Shown one piece after another: positions 63,501-64,000 of a stretch of 64,000 nucleotides of DNA (position 1 is the stretch's first letter; the number at the start of each line of letters is the position of its first letter). Position numbers and translations under genes: made by a program. The notes below the pieces were generated by a model. That model did not search any database and was not told where the DNA came from. It saw nothing but the letters and a program-made list of their open reading frames with translations. The stretch is from Aquabacter sp965279295. GTDB lineage: Bacteria > Pseudomonadota > Alphaproteobacteria > Rhizobiales > Xanthobacteraceae. The stretch lies in the NCBI GenBank assembly GCA_965279295.1, contig CBDIHQ010000014.1; one strand, 5' to 3'.

Positions 63501-64000
63501 CCGCATGGGGGCGCAGAAGGAGATCGCGCCGAACTGGTATCTCGGGGCGTCCGCCGCCTACGAGACCGCCAACTTCGATGCCTCAAGCGGAATTTCCTCG
63601 GCCAGCGGCCAAGGGGTCGATGTGGGGGCGACCCTCAAGCACACCATCGGCCCTTGGTATTTCGGTGCCGGCATCAATCTCGGCTATGGCTGGTCCGACA
63701 CCACCCGCTATGTGCCGTTCGAGGGAACGAACCTTGTCTACAATGGCAATACCGATGTGTGGAGCGCGGCCGGCAGGTTGCGCGCCGCCTACGAGTTTGC
63801 CTTTTCAAGCTGGTATCTGCGGCCCTACGTGGACGTTGATCTGGTCTATACGTACCTACCGGCAAGCAGCGAGAGCGGTTTGGCGCTCCTTGGGGTCAAT
63901 GTCTCGGCGCAAGACCACAGCAGCACCTCGGTATCCCCCCGCCTAGAACTTGGTGCCCGCCTTAACCTGCCCGGCCAGACGATCCTGAGACCCTATGTGA
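57574..64000 (+). CDS. Giant Gly-rich autotransporter, 3' end outside window
   Basis: At least 2142 residues in one frame to the window edge. ATG 57574 has GGAGG 9 bases upstream; ATG 57565 is too close to it. A long leader (~65 residues, hydrophobic GGVALGLFLCGSGLAWAQ) precedes the passenger. The passenger has about 15 copies of an ILAQSIGGGGGNGG motif every ~50-70 residues, with TNSGSI/NAGLI beta-helix turns between. From about residue 1950 the barrel domain begins (CVWARVYGVKENQYSTS, ARMGAQKEIAPNWYLGASAA, RPYVDVDLVYTYLPASSESG) and is cut by the window end. It probably acts as an outer-membrane-anchored surface protein. Its domain style differs from the 14.8-23.3 kb protein. Confidence 0.9.
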   Translation, partial: MQVGACGFGRLMLAVTYPSIKGLTDWVRSLTPSTERRPYRTYLPQAGGVALGLFLCGSGLAWAQELPLSFSPSGCCTSSVDYPSDGGAPTAYVTATESATISIGNISLTTGNKPVPASNNGNSTLNVTINPTSFGSDGQQYAFGVFGHATQDTYDGGENAAQASWAIGPTLDIVNMAKIELGAASPFTLASPLSFSTASTLLAVSTGADGYLQGQNKTPPDSTVYNGAAGGVITVTNSGSISINAAASGNSGAPWMPFASAIGAFTAGGIGAGGKTNDWDIGGNGGDGGALVIATGAGSEIIIQGSGNPGAPLNGITAYSQGGGSGCDCSGDTANTHGLSGSGGAITVEHSGSITGTAVNSIGISAISIGGDGGLQTGHGIGANPGTSGPGGTVDVTLYSGSSISLSGGDSIGVLAASSVGPSAQSNTTSSGGAVAVVVNSGASISTTGGGAFNIGVAAVSTGSPDIIEPFATQTVAANGSGFSGAVSVTNAGSIATNGQLAIGIAALSLGGSGVFTTASSTSDNYLGNIGTQNNGGGTINVTNAGAISTNGGSAFGILAASNGAGGLMNLAYNLDNGSLTSSSVVGGQTSSNNGSGGSVTVSNSGTIITGDANGGGKLAIGILAQSIGGGGGSSGGSGVAAFVGDDGGTGGHGGSVAVTMNGGQITTRDDGAIGILSQSIGGGGGNGGNAAGVFVAVGGNGGSGGNGGQSAVYLNNASGTNNMLTTLGDFAMGVLVQSVGGGGGNGGYATSAGIVISTSIGGAGGSGGIGGAVIFSNFGSNASTTIITQGLQSSGVIAQSIGGGGGNGGAANAYSVGPGLSISIALGGNGGGGKQGGTVDATNNYKIYTGGADSIGILAQSIGGGGGNGGNSMAKSLTIPAPDDPIPAISFSVSTGGSGGGGGAGGVINVANGGQIYTAGDGAISILAQSIGGGGGNGGDSTATSKAIEGGSGTIKIAISHGGSGGAAGNGGEINVVNGQQAACPGCNGHIETAGKNAIGILAQSIGGGGGNGGAGNSSTGSPNFGGETGTTVDVALSVGGGGGVSGSGQDIFVQNLLNSSIVTLGSGAQGILAQSIGGGGGNAGGGSASSSGDTYNVNIAVGANGGTSNIGGAVTADNAGLIRTDGGDATGIFVQSIGGSGGTAGTADPDASIGAAAQIEDVLNKPGASYNANLGVGGTGGRGGNGSFATVANSGVIDTIGQRSFGILAQSIGGGGGSGGSATASASAVYDGGANPDTAKSKTYSANISVGGSGGGGGNGSTVTVEQIGTLVTLGYGAHGVFAQSIGGGGGVGADGTISSFTTVSVGVADSGSGGSSGGGGIVTVLNGGTGTVNGASVTGAGTILTAGDDAYGILAQSIGGGGGQGSAGCTNSAGIINAGLSATPCLRSVSLTAANSPYSTVMNLNLGGGAGADGDGASVSVTQSIAGSSITTYGARAFGIVAQSIGGGGGMAAGASNMLNSAVLTPQIGANDSTGGYVSVAVGAGTDIMTFGAGAWGILVQSIGGGGGFVGDSSLNIAAALASNTQSKGSLTGNASSGGVTVTVNGNIVTSGVNAHGVFAQSIGGSGGAAAGLALLPNAALVAGNTAQVYNETNSTYAGNGGSIIVSQGAGSIIQTSGLGSIGIFAQSSGNSTTSGQITLKIDGTVLGGTNAGYGEGIGAAGILVSGGGGTSSILNTITIGASGFVGTVDGISGTAILANSSITNVSNAGTLAGSVDLGATPGGISNTGTFNTGSSIVASSLTNQGRLNIAGLGTVGSTQLSSNLTQAASGSIGIDIDSQAGTNDILNIAGTASMSGTVAPTFTNLLPGAITFLVANGGVTGTPTAVSTPVVSWFVGSSSNALTLTPTANFTPAGVAMNKNETAFGNYVQRAWNSGGTSALAPLFGYLGGLESGAAVSEAIATMTPQTLSAYAQHRLIAVSAALSATFSCPVFQDSGTVMDESNCVWARVYGVKENQYSTSSAPGYQIDAIIARMGAQKEIAPNWYLGASAAYETANFDASSGISSASGQGVDVGATLKHTIGPWYFGAGINLGYGWSDTTRYVPFEGTNLVYNGNTDVWSAAGRLRAAYEFAFSSWYLRPYVDVDLVYTYLPASSESGLALLGVNVSAQDHSSTSVSPRLELGARLNLPGQTILRPYV

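Overview
The window is high-GC DNA from an alphaproteobacterium of the order Hyphomicrobiales, most likely Xanthobacteraceae or a close relative. The pointers are a three-subunit proton-translocating transhydrogenase next to an aa3-type oxidase subunit IV, a recA with an alphaproteobacterial GAAC-N7-GAAC SOS box, a ku-ligD-ku cluster, and very large GC-rich autotransporters. The genus is an inference from gene style; no rRNA or tRNA gene was found to anchor it.

Layout. 1-1.5 kb: LysR regulator (cut by the window edge) divergent from a tautomerase, then a small unknown gene. 1.6-4.8 kb: pntAA-pntAB-pntB operon plus cytochrome oxidase subunit IV. 5-6.8 kb: PA0069-type radical SAM protein and a VOC protein. 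6.9-9.3 kb: anti-sigma/ECF sigma pair divergent from a secreted DUF4394 protein, with two matching promoter motifs between them. 9.5-14.4 kb: GH13 glucan enzyme, IS5 remnant, gamma-glutamyltransferase and a PhnB-like protein. 14.8-23.3 kb: a 2813-residue autotransporter. 23.8-29 kb: alpha/beta-hydrolase without a serine nucleophile, ACMSD-like amidohydrolase, FAD/NAD(P)-binding protein, broken rhodanese and YghU-like GST. 29.4-33.7 kb: NHEJ operon (Ku, LigD, Ku). 33.8-38.8 kb: phospholipid cluster like E. coli ybhP-ybhO-ybhN plus a cardiolipin synthase. 39.3-41.3 kb: hydratase-fdxA-aroE-like operon behind a 44-bp palindrome. 41.7-45.7 kb: alaS and recA.

45.8-57 kb is mobile DNA. The early half of a Mu-like transposable prophage (repressor, BcepMu gp16-type protein, MuA, MuB, GemA, Mor-like activator, protease/scaffold, gpT capsid) starts about 100 bp upstream of the recA SOS box and stops after the capsid gene; no tail or packaging genes follow. 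A second, damaged copy of the same phage left end begins at 55.03 kb. Its MuA copy is frameshifted and breaks off into a fragment of an IS5-family transposase. Within the first prophage, three 99-nt repeats share one covarying hairpin architecture and look like a structured phage RNA, possibly related to the C4 antisense RNA of phages P1/P7. 57.6 kb to the window end holds a second giant autotransporter, rich in SIGGGGG repeats, truncated by the window.

A family of GC-rich palindromic repeats (core CCCTCTCCCGC/GCGGGAGAGGG) sits between genes in at least five places. Mobile DNA and repeat-prone giant genes occupy roughly 40 percent of the window.
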